A DNA stretch of 11,660 nt. Source: UBA2943 sp946534895 (lineage in GTDB: Bacteria; Bacillota; Clostridia; Christensenellales; Aristaeellaceae). The position numbers and the translations under genes are program-made. Shown here piece by piece: positions 1 through 4,909 of the stretch. The stretch covers positions 1 through 11,660 of the forward strand of contig CAMNDE010000084.1 in the NCBI GenBank assembly GCA_946534895.1. The letters run 5' to 3'. The notes below the pieces were generated by a model. It saw only the letters and a program-made list of their open reading frames with translations, made no database searches and was not told the origin of the DNA. Within the stretch, counting starts at the first letter, position 1. Every line of letters starts with the position of its first letter.

Positions 1-30
1 GGCATGGGATGCACAACGGGAACAGGAAAA

Positions 31-62
31 GAAAAAGCCTCGTCATGCTTCCATTGACGAGG
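31..62 (-). terminator. Intrinsic terminator of the small gene at 123-401
   Basis: A perfect 8-bp inverted repeat, CCTCGTCA at 38-45 and TGACGAGG at 55-62, encloses a 9-nt loop. On the minus strand the stem is followed by a T-rich run (the complement of the A-rich bases 31-36 and further to the left). It lies about 60 nt past the stop codon of the minus-strand small gene, which suits that gene's terminator and supports its being transcribed. Confidence 0.7.
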
Positions 63-122
63 TATGGAGCTCAGTGAAGCCATAGTTTTCCAGCTTCGGG
101 GTTAACGGACGATCTTTCGGAA

Positions 123-401
123 TCAATCCAGGCCGAGCGCTTCCTGCTGAGCCCTCATGGCTTCCTTGATGTCCGCTTCCTGCCTAGCGAGCCTCATCGC
201 TGCTTTCAAAGCGTCCTCACTAGCCCGCATCCGGATATCAGCAATGCCCTCCATCTTCAGCTTTTCCTTTCTCACCCATTTCTGCCAATCTTCAAGGGCG
301 TGCATTGCATCAATTCTTACGCGCTCTTCATGCATCGGGGGGGTATAGCAGAGGATGCCACCGTTTGCAAGATTCATATCCTTCTCATTCAGCATGTTCA
401 T
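123..401 (-). CDS. Small protein with a double-glycine-type leader
   Basis: A 92-residue protein that I cannot assign to a named family. Residues 4-15 read LNEKDMNLANGG. This matches the spacing of double-glycine leaders of peptides exported by C39-peptidase ABC transporters: hydrophobic at -12 and -7, acidic at -8, Gly-Gly at -2 and -1. Cleavage after the second glycine would leave a 77-residue product starting ILCYTPP, with a single cysteine near its new N-terminus. The rest is charged and probably helical, rich in Ala, Glu, Lys and Arg, with no hydrophobic stretch, so it does not look like a typical pore-forming bacteriocin. The ATG at 399-401 is preceded by AAAGGAAA at reasonable spacing, and a terminator follows the gene at 31-62. 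No exporter, immunity or modifying gene is visible. It could equally be an ordinary cytoplasmic small protein with a chance leader match. The gene is likely real; its role is unknown. Confidence 0.55.
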   Translation of the reverse strand: MNMLNEKDMNLANGGILCYTPPMHEERVRIDAMHALEDWQKWVRKEKLKMEGIADIRMRASEDALKAAMRLARQEADIKEAMRAQQEALGLD

Positions 402-681
402 GGTTTATATTTCCTTTCTTATTCACATCTTTATTTTTCCGGCTTTCCGTTTTCTGCGGAATGTTTTTTACCGGTGTTTGTCGGGTTTCATTCACCCGAC
501 ACATATAGATACGCACCAGATTTTCCGATGGCAGTGGCGAGTAAAAAAAATTCGAGTGAGCTGCTACAGCTTGTTGAATGTATATCCCGAATCCCACAAT
601 GAAGAAGAAGGTGAAGATAACCTATACTTCCAGATTTCCTGCAGGAGAACTGACGTAACCGGGATTATTCATAGGGTAAAG
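402..681. other. AT-rich intergenic region without a convincing gene
   Basis: No open frame here looks protein-like; the frames crossing it are of low complexity or lack a ribosome binding site. It holds the ribosome binding site of the small minus-strand gene next to 401, an inverted repeat at 479-501, and a weak hairpin AGCTG-CTA-CAGCT at 559-571. On the minus strand this hairpin is followed seven bases later by eight Ts (543-550), so it may be a weak terminator. A possible minus-strand -10 lies around 503-512, with no good -35. A 19-codon frame at 599-658 on the plus strand begins MKKKVKITYT but has no ribosome binding site. Confidence 0.5.
479..501. repeat. 8-bp inverted repeat upstream of the small gene
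   Basis: TGTCGGGT at 479-486 and ACCCGACA at 494-501 form a perfect inverted repeat around a 7-nt spacer. No T-run follows on either strand, so it is not an intrinsic terminator. Its place about 80-100 bp before the start of the minus-strand small gene would suit an operator or a 5' leader hairpin. Function unknown. Confidence 0.4.
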
Positions 682-711
682 AAAAATCCCGACTCTGTAA
701 GAATCGAGATT
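682..711 (-). terminator. Intrinsic terminator after the tRNA-Met fragment
   Basis: Arms at 685-695 and 701-711 form an 11-bp stem with a 5-nt loop. Two positions pair only as G-U wobbles in the minus-strand transcript and would be mismatches on the plus strand. A TTTTT run (complement of 682-686) follows on the minus strand. Both facts fix the direction. It ends transcripts coming from the tRNA-Met fragment and from the flavin reductase gene upstream of it. Confidence 0.65.
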
Positions 712-721
712 TCACCAGGAA

Positions 722-768
722 TGGCTCCGATTGGGCTCGAACCAATGACACTCCGGTTATGAACCGAA
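722..768 (-). pseudogene. 3' half of a tRNA-Met(CAT) gene
   Basis: Read on the minus strand, 768 to 722 carries the last 47 positions of a tRNA. There is an anticodon arm TTCGG-TTCATAA-CCGGA with anticodon CAT, a five-base variable loop GTGTC, a T-arm ATTGG-TTCGAGC-CCAAT with a perfect 5-bp stem, the acceptor strand CGGAGCC and discriminator A. CCA is not encoded. The bases upstream (769-783) do not form a D-arm, and no matching GGCTCCG acceptor strand is found before the flavin reductase stop codon 15 nt away. The fragment is therefore not a complete tRNA. It is followed 11 nt later by an intrinsic terminator, as a native tRNA gene would be. The break lies just 5' of the anticodon stem. Such 3' halves are typical scars of integration at tRNA genes; a simple deletion is the alternative. 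Confidence 0.75.
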
Positions 769-783
769 TACCCGCAGAGGATA

Positions 784-1356
784 TTACTTTTTCATCAGTC
801 CCGCGCCGGCGTTCCAGGCCTTTCCGACCTTCCGGCCCGTGGCATAATAGCCGTTCTGGAACTGATCGAACATGAGCGCGTGGAGCTTTTCAGGATCCAC
901 CTTGCCCTTTTCGTTCAGAACTGCTTCCTCGGCCTTCACATTCACAATCCTGCCCACAATGCCGGAAATGGATTCCGTCTTCACATGCTCCAGCAGCTCG
1001 CATTCCATGACCACCGGGAACTCCTCAATGACCGGCGCGTGGACATGCTCACTTCTGACCGCGTGATAGCCGGTCCGCTCAAACTTGTCGTCGATCTTGT
1101 TGCCGGATGCGATTCCGAAGAAATCGGCCACATCCATGTGCGCTTCATCGGCAATGGACACGGTAAACGCCTTGCTGGCCATGATATTCAGCCAGGTTTT
1201 CTTTCCTTCCCCGATAAACAGGATGATCTTGTCATCATCGCAGATCTGTCCCCAGGCCACGTTCATGACATTCACCTTTTCATGCTCATCATACGCAGCC
1301 ACCATCAGCACCGGCATGGGATATACCGCCTGAACCAGTCCGAGATCCTTCTTCAT
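784..1356 (-). CDS. Flavin reductase-like (flavoredoxin family) protein
   Basis: A 190-residue flavin reductase-like domain protein (FMN-binding split-barrel, DIM6/NTAB type). Such proteins bind FMN and either pass electrons from NAD(P)H or ferredoxin to acceptors or act as small electron carriers (flavoredoxin). Family features seen: an N-terminal segment with YPMPVLMV followed by NVMNVAW (about residues 12-34), where FMN-binding proteins of this fold have Pro and Asn/Ala-Trp, and a C-terminal barrel strand SGIVGRIVNV. The length is usual for the family. I chose the ATG at 1354-1356 because GAAAGGA lies 9 nt upstream of it; an in-frame ATG at 1374 would add six residues but sits before that ribosome binding site. 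It is divergent from an HxlR regulator, a frequent pairing that suggests control by that protein. The electron donor and substrate cannot be told from sequence. Confidence 0.85.
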   Translation of the reverse strand: MKKDLGLVQAVYPMPVLMVAAYDEHEKVNVMNVAWGQICDDDKIILFIGEGKKTWLNIMASKAFTVSIADEAHMDVADFFGIASGNKIDDKFERTGYHAVRSEHVHAPVIEEFPVVMECELLEHVKTESISGIVGRIVNVKAEEAVLNEKGKVDPEKLHALMFDQFQNGYYATGRKVGKAWNAGAGLMKK

Positions 1357-1401
1357 GTTCGTGATTCCTTTCATACTTCATTGTGCAACCCGGTGAAATC
1401 A

Positions 1402-1410
1402 TGGTATCAT
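1402..1410 (+). promoter_or_regulatory. Extended -10 promoter of the HxlR gene
   Basis: TGGTATCAT reads as an extended -10 element (TG-N plus TATCAT, one mismatch from TATAAT). A TTGTGC at 1381-1386 lies 18 bp upstream and could serve as -35. Transcription would start near 1417, about 50 nt before the HxlR start codon. No equally clear promoter was found for the divergent flavin reductase gene. Confidence 0.4.
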
Positions 1411-1428
1411 GTATATGAAAGAAATTCT

Positions 1429-1467
1429 AGTACCATCATTATTGTAAGGTACTTACCCGGAGGTAAG
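1429..1467. promoter_or_regulatory. Candidate HxlR operator and RBS-overlapping hairpin
   Basis: Two nested symmetric elements are visible. AGTACC (1429-1434) and GGTACT (1448-1453) form an inverted repeat with 13 bp between the arms. CTTACC (1452-1457) and GGTAAG (1462-1467) form a second one with a 4-nt loop. The right arm of the second overlaps the GGAGGT ribosome binding site (1459-1464) and abuts the HxlR start codon. HxlR-family proteins bind GTA/TAC-type inverted repeats, so this region may be an autoregulatory operator. In RNA the second repeat could also partly hide the ribosome binding site. Confidence 0.4.
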
Positions 1468-1468
1468 C

Positions 1469-1819
1469 ATGGAGCCGAAACAGATTGACAAGGCGAATTT
1501 CTCCGATACCGGATACAGCTATACCCTTTCCCTGATTTCCGGGAAATACAAGCCTATTATCCTGTACTGCCTCATGGAATACGAGCCGGTCCGGTTCAAT
1601 CAGATGCAGCGGTATCTGGGCAATATAGCCGACAAGACGCTGAGCATGCATCTCAAGGAGCTGGAGCGCGACGGGCTGATCCACCGGGAAATGTTCCCGG
1701 AAGTCCCGCCGCATGTGGAATATACACTCACGGAGCGGGGGCACTCCCTGATGCAGGTGCTGGATCAGCTCTGCACCTGGGGTCTGGAGCACCGTCCCTC
1801 CGGGCACAGCGAGCCCTGA
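1469..1819 (+). CDS. HxlR-family winged-helix transcriptional regulator
   Basis: A 116-residue HxlR-type regulator; these dimeric winged-helix proteins often sense thiol-reactive electrophiles, quinones or redox state. Seen here: the N-terminal SLISGKYKPIILYCL helix (about residues 21-35), RFNQMQRYLGNIADKTLSMHLKELERDGLI (42-71) covering helix-turn-helix and recognition helix, the wing VEYTLTERG (83-91), and a C-terminal dimerisation helix ending LCTWG. The conserved cysteine that many redox-sensing members carry close to the N-terminus is absent; cysteines occur only at 34 and 102. The start is fixed by GGAGGT five bases upstream. It is divergent from the flavin reductase gene, so it probably controls that gene and itself. 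It converges with the downstream gene, leaving 17 bp between stops. Confidence 0.9.
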   Translation: MEPKQIDKANFSDTGYSYTLSLISGKYKPIILYCLMEYEPVRFNQMQRYLGNIADKTLSMHLKELERDGLIHREMFPEVPPHVEYTLTERGHSLMQVLDQLCTWGLEHRPSGHSEP

Positions 1820-1840
1820 GCGCGGATCCTGCCCGCTCAG
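1816..1840. repeat. Inverted repeat spanning two convergent stop codons
   Basis: CTGAGCG (1816-1822) and CGCTCAG (1834-1840) pair across an 11-nt loop. The TGA of the HxlR gene lies in the left arm and the stop of the convergent gene (1837-1839) in the right arm. There is no T-run on either side, so termination by this hairpin alone would be weak; it may help both transcripts to end or be stabilised. Confidence 0.35.
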
Positions 1841-2757
1841 AAGTCCGGAATGTCCAGAAGCTCATCCAGTTCCAGGTCCAGTTCATCCGCCAGCGCCTTC
1901 CGGTCAATGGTGGCAAACCAGATCATGTCGCCCACCGCCCGTCCGGGACCCCTGCCCGGCGTATTGATCTTCTCCCCGCCCAGCACCACGGAGGTGGACA
2001 CGCCGCCGTCCAGGTTATAGGCCTGCAGGCAGCCCTGTTCATAGCAGAGATCCGCCAGCTGCTTCAGCGTCAGTCCCCATCCCTGCTCATCCTCCGGCCC
2101 GCGGCTTGCGAGAATCAGATACTCCAGCGGCCCCGTCTGGCCAATGGCAATGCGGCGCAGCTTCTTCTCCCTGGCCAGATCCTTGATCTTCAGGTTCCAG
2201 GTGTCGCGTTCCTCACCGTCCACCACAAGCGCGGGACCAAAGCAGAACGCGTGCACCGCGTTTTCCTTTACTTCCTCCCAGGCCGCCTCGGAGGTGGGAG
2301 ACAGGATCCTGAAGTTTCCTTCCCCGTCCACCACCAGCGTATCCCGGTTGCGGTCCGGCTGGAAGCGGAGCAGCTGCTCGTTGCGCATCACAATCCCGGA
2401 GGAATGAAAGCTGAAATTGTCCGCATTGACAGCCAGCACCGCCCGCACCTTCCTGGCCATGTTGGCCACATACTTTGTTGTCCTGGACGGAAACGGCGCC
2501 GCCAGAGCCGTGCGGAACTGGACCGGGGAAGCCAGCTTCACCCGCACCAGCATGACCGGCGTGCCATGCACTTCCATTTCGCTGATCTCAATATCCAGGC
2601 TCCCGTCATGATAGCCGGATCCGTCCTGGGCATACCCGGCCTGCATGGGCGCCGCGGGTGCCGTTTCCTGCGACCAGGGAAAATCCAGAAAGTCCGCCTC
2701 CGCCAGCGCCTGACAGGGCATGAGCAGGCACAGCATCAGCATCAGCCATATACGCAT
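1837..2757 (-). CDS. Secreted phosphodiester glycosidase-domain protein
   Basis: A 306-residue protein with a signal peptide: a hydrophobic stretch at about 4-14 and an ALA-E signal peptidase I site near residue 19. The lipobox is poor, so it is probably exported rather than lipidated. The mature part looks like the NAGPA/DUF2233 phosphodiester glycosidase domain. VNADNFSFHSSGIVMRN matches the first conserved block, and YNLDGGVSTSVVLGG (247-261) matches the family's NLDGG-ST signature. A short acidic tail (ALADELDLELDELLDIPDF) follows. The mammalian founder removes GlcNAc from a phosphodiester; bacterial members are thought to act on envelope or exopolysaccharide sugar phosphodiesters, but the substrate here is unknown. 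The ATG at 2755-2757 has AGAGG seven bases upstream. It lies after the rhamnose operon terminator, so it needs its own promoter or read-through; no clear promoter is visible. Confidence 0.8.
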   Translation of the reverse strand: MRIWLMLMLCLLMPCQALAEADFLDFPWSQETAPAAPMQAGYAQDGSGYHDGSLDIEISEMEVHGTPVMLVRVKLASPVQFRTALAAPFPSRTTKYVANMARKVRAVLAVNADNFSFHSSGIVMRNEQLLRFQPDRNRDTLVVDGEGNFRILSPTSEAAWEEVKENAVHAFCFGPALVVDGEERDTWNLKIKDLAREKKLRRIAIGQTGPLEYLILASRGPEDEQGWGLTLKQLADLCYEQGCLQAYNLDGGVSTSVVLGGEKINTPGRGPGRAVGDMIWFATIDRKALADELDLELDELLDIPDF

Positions 2758-2780
2758 TCCACAACCTCTTTCCTCTATGC

Positions 2781-2813
2781 AAAAGGGAAGGATACCGGTC
2801 CGGTATCCTTCCC
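2781..2813 (-). terminator. Terminator of the rhamnose operon
   Basis: A perfect 13-bp inverted repeat (2785-2797 with 2801-2813) with a 3-nt loop is followed on the minus strand by TTTT (complement of 2781-2784). It starts 18 nt past the fucO stop codon. On the plus strand a T5 run also occurs seven bases beyond the stem, so weak action in that direction is possible. Confidence 0.8.
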
Positions 2814-2831
2814 GATCGCTTTTTCAGGGAA

Positions 2832-3980
2832 TTACATCATGCCGCGATACAGCGCCTTGATTTCTTCCACACTGGTGTCCCTGGGGTTGCCGGGACGGCA
2901 GGCATCAGCATAGGCGCTCTCGGACAGGAATTCCACATCCTCATCCTTGAGAATGCCCTTGAGGTTTTCCGGAATGCCCACATCCTTGGACAGCTGCTTC
3001 ACGGCTGCGATGGTGGCGCATGCCGCCTGCTCGTCGTCCATGCAGTCAATGCCGTCCACGCCCATGGCCTTGCCGATGGCGCGATACCGCTTGCCGGCCA
3101 CGGGAGCATTGTACTCCAGGCCGCAGGGCAGCAGAATGGCGCAGGCTACACCGTGAGGAGTGTCATACAGGGCGCTCAGGCCGTGTGCCATGGAGTGCAC
3201 AATGCCCAGACCCACATTGGAGAAGCCCATGCCGGCGATATACTGGCCCAGAGCCATGCCCTCGCGTCCGTCCGGATCGTTCTGGACAGCAGCGCGCAGG
3301 TTGTGGCTGATCAGGCGGATGGCCTCGAGATGGAACATGTCGGAGATGGCGCAGTGGCCCTTGGTGATATAGCCTTCAATGGCATGGGTCAGAGCGTCCA
3401 TGCCGGTGGCGGCCGTCAGGCCCTTGGGCATGGTGGACATCATGTCCGGATCCACCACGGCGACTTCGGGAATGTCATTGACGTCCACGCACACGAACTT
3501 GCGCTTCTTTTCCACGTCGGTGATCACGTAGTTGATGGTCACTTCCGCAGCGGTACCGGCCGTGGTGGGCACGGCGATGGTGAACACGGCATGCTTCTTG
3601 GTGGGCGCAACGCCTTCCAGGGAGCGCACATCCGCGAACTCAGGGTTGTTGATGATGATGCCGATGGCCTTGGACGTATCCATGGCGCTGCCGCCGCCGA
3701 TGGCCACAATGCAGTCCGCTTCGGCCTTCTTGAAGGCTTCCACGCCGCACTGGACGTTTTCAATGGTGGGGTTGGCCTTGATGTCGCTGTACACGTCATA
3801 GGCAAAGCCGGCCTGATCCAGCAGGTCCAGCACCTTCTTGGCCACGCCGAACTTGATCAGATCGGGGTCAGTGGCCACAAAAGCCTTGGTGCAGCCGTGG
3901 TTCTTCAGCTCGGGCACAATGTTTTCGATGGCACCGTGGCCATGATAGGAAACAGGATTGAGAACAATACGGTCAGCCAT
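2832..3980 (-). CDS. fucO: Lactaldehyde reductase, iron-containing alcohol dehydrogenase
   Basis: FucO reduces L-lactaldehyde to (S)-1,2-propanediol with NADH in the cytoplasm, disposing of the three-carbon product of rhamnose or fucose cleavage under anaerobic conditions. The 382-residue length equals that of E. coli FucO, and long blocks match from memory: NNPEFADVRSLEG, PTTAGTAAEVTINYVITD, DALTHAIEGYIT, GQYIAGMGFSNVGLGIVH. The Rossmann-like GGGSAMDTSKA is at about 95-105. The four iron ligands are all present: D195, H199, H262, H276. The start MADRIVL at 3980 has AGGAGG eight bases upstream; the longer open frame upstream overlaps rhaD and has no such support. It is the last gene of the rhaB-rhaD-fucO operon, 31 nt after rhaD. 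In this setting the substrate is lactaldehyde from rhamnulose-1-phosphate; fucose-derived lactaldehyde would serve equally. Confidence 0.93.
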   Translation of the reverse strand: MADRIVLNPVSYHGHGAIENIVPELKNHGCTKAFVATDPDLIKFGVAKKVLDLLDQAGFAYDVYSDIKANPTIENVQCGVEAFKKAEADCIVAIGGGSAMDTSKAIGIIINNPEFADVRSLEGVAPTKKHAVFTIAVPTTAGTAAEVTINYVITDVEKKRKFVCVDVNDIPEVAVVDPDMMSTMPKGLTAATGMDALTHAIEGYITKGHCAISDMFHLEAIRLISHNLRAAVQNDPDGREGMALGQYIAGMGFSNVGLGIVHSMAHGLSALYDTPHGVACAILLPCGLEYNAPVAGKRYRAIGKAMGVDGIDCMDDEQAACATIAAVKQLSKDVGIPENLKGILKDEDVEFLSESAYADACRPGNPRDTSVEEIKALYRGMM

Positions 3981-4011
3981 GGGAAACTCCTCCTTTTCAT
4001 TTCGGGAACTT

Positions 4012-4824
4012 TCAGTCAAGATATCCTTCTCTTGCCTTGATATTGAACCGCTTTTCCAGCTGATGCATCTGATCATCGGTGATGGTGTTCAGCAGCGGCA
4101 GGTGAGCGATCTTCATATAGATTTCCGCGCCCTTTTCCGCCGTCTCGATGAGGCCGAAGGTCTCGTCCAGATCCTTGCCTGCGCCATAGATGCCGTGCTG
4201 GCTCCAGACCACCAGGCGGGCGGTGAGCATCTTTTCGGCGGTGGCTTCGCCGATCTCATTGGTGCCGCAGAGCATCCAGGGCAGCACATTCACGCCTTCC
4301 GGGAACACCACAATGCACTCGGTGCACATCTGCCACAGCGTGCGGGTAAACGCTCTCTCGTCCAGGGAATGCACATAGGTCATGGCCAGAAGATTGGCGG
4401 GATGGCAGTGCATGACCACGCGGTTCTTGGGATCCACCTTCAGGCGCGCCACATGGCTCATCATGTGTGCCGGGAACTCGCTGGTGAACTGTCCGCCGTC
4501 GCTGAAGCCCCAGAGAAGGTCGGCCTGCTGGCCCTGATCACGCAGACGCACAATGCCCAGGTTCACGTCAGGCGCATACTGCACGTTCTTGAAATACTTG
4601 CCCGTGCCGGTCACCAGGAAATAACGTCCGTCCAGTTCCGGGGCGGTGAAGCCCGTGGGAATGGTTCTCGCAACGCAGTTCACGTCCAGGTACTGGGCCA
4701 CTTCCTCGGGCTCGAGCATCAGGGACACATTGCCGCCATTGCGCTCATCCCAGCCATGGTTATACATGTTGGTTGTCGTGCGGATCATTTCCACCAGGAA
4801 CGGGGCTGTGAGAATGTCTTTCAT
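4012..4824 (-). CDS. rhaD: Rhamnulose-1-phosphate aldolase
   Basis: RhaD, a class II zinc aldolase, splits L-rhamnulose-1-phosphate into dihydroxyacetone phosphate and L-lactaldehyde. At 270 residues it is close to E. coli RhaD (274). It shares GWDERNGGN (24-32), VTGTGKYFKNVQ (71-82), TSEFPAH with catalytic E116, the zinc ligands H139 and H141 in MHCH, TECIVVFPEGV, and the third zinc ligand H210 in SQHGIYG. The start MKDILTAPF at 4824 has GGAGGAG six bases upstream; an upstream in-frame ATG at 4923 overlaps the end of rhaB and adds a run unlike the family. It lies 85 nt after rhaB and 31 nt before fucO. Its product lactaldehyde is the substrate of the next enzyme. Confidence 0.95.
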   Translation of the reverse strand: MKDILTAPFLVEMIRTTTNMYNHGWDERNGGNVSLMLEPEEVAQYLDVNCVARTIPTGFTAPELDGRYFLVTGTGKYFKNVQYAPDVNLGIVRLRDQGQQADLLWGFSDGGQFTSEFPAHMMSHVARLKVDPKNRVVMHCHPANLLAMTYVHSLDERAFTRTLWQMCTECIVVFPEGVNVLPWMLCGTNEIGEATAEKMLTARLVVWSQHGIYGAGKDLDETFGLIETAEKGAEIYMKIAHLPLLNTITDDQMHQLEKRFNIKAREGYLD

Positions 4825-4852
4825 GGGTATCTCCTCCATCCTTTTCTTCTCT

Positions 4853-4867
4853 GCCGGACCCTCCGGC
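4853..4867 (-). repeat. Intercistronic hairpin between rhaB and rhaD
   Basis: GCCGGA and TCCGGC form a 6-bp GC-rich stem around a 3-nt loop in the 85-nt gap between rhaB and rhaD. No T-run follows, so it is unlikely to end transcription. It could mark an mRNA processing or stabilising point that lets rhaB and rhaD-fucO be present in different amounts. Confidence 0.35.
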
Positions 4868-4909
4868 TGTCTTGGATTATTCTGCCTGGAATGCCGGAAT
4901 CCGTCTCCG

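Noticed and set aside
385..597. 70-codon minus-strand frame upstream of the small GG-leader gene
   Set aside because: It overlaps the ribosome binding site and start of the small gene in another frame and shows no convincing start signal.
599..658. 19-codon plus-strand frame starting MKKKVKITYT
   Set aside because: The start looks gene-like, but there is no ribosome binding site, the frame ends after 19 codons, and no continuation is found in another frame.
355..762. 135-codon plus-strand frame across the AT-rich spacer and the tRNA fragment
   Set aside because: It runs through the tRNA-Met half and the terminator, has no ribosome binding site, and its sequence has no protein-like pattern.
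722..795. Complete tRNA-Met gene
   Set aside because: The D-arm and 5' acceptor strand are missing, and the needed space overlaps the flavin reductase stop codon.
2781..2820. Riboswitch or leader structure before the phosphodiester glycosidase-domain gene
   Set aside because: The structure is a simple perfect stem with a T-run placed just after fucO; no conserved riboswitch core is visible.
3153..4040. 295-codon plus-strand open frame opposite fucO
   Set aside because: It is a shadow of fucO with excess His, Gly and Asp; nothing in it resembles a protein family.
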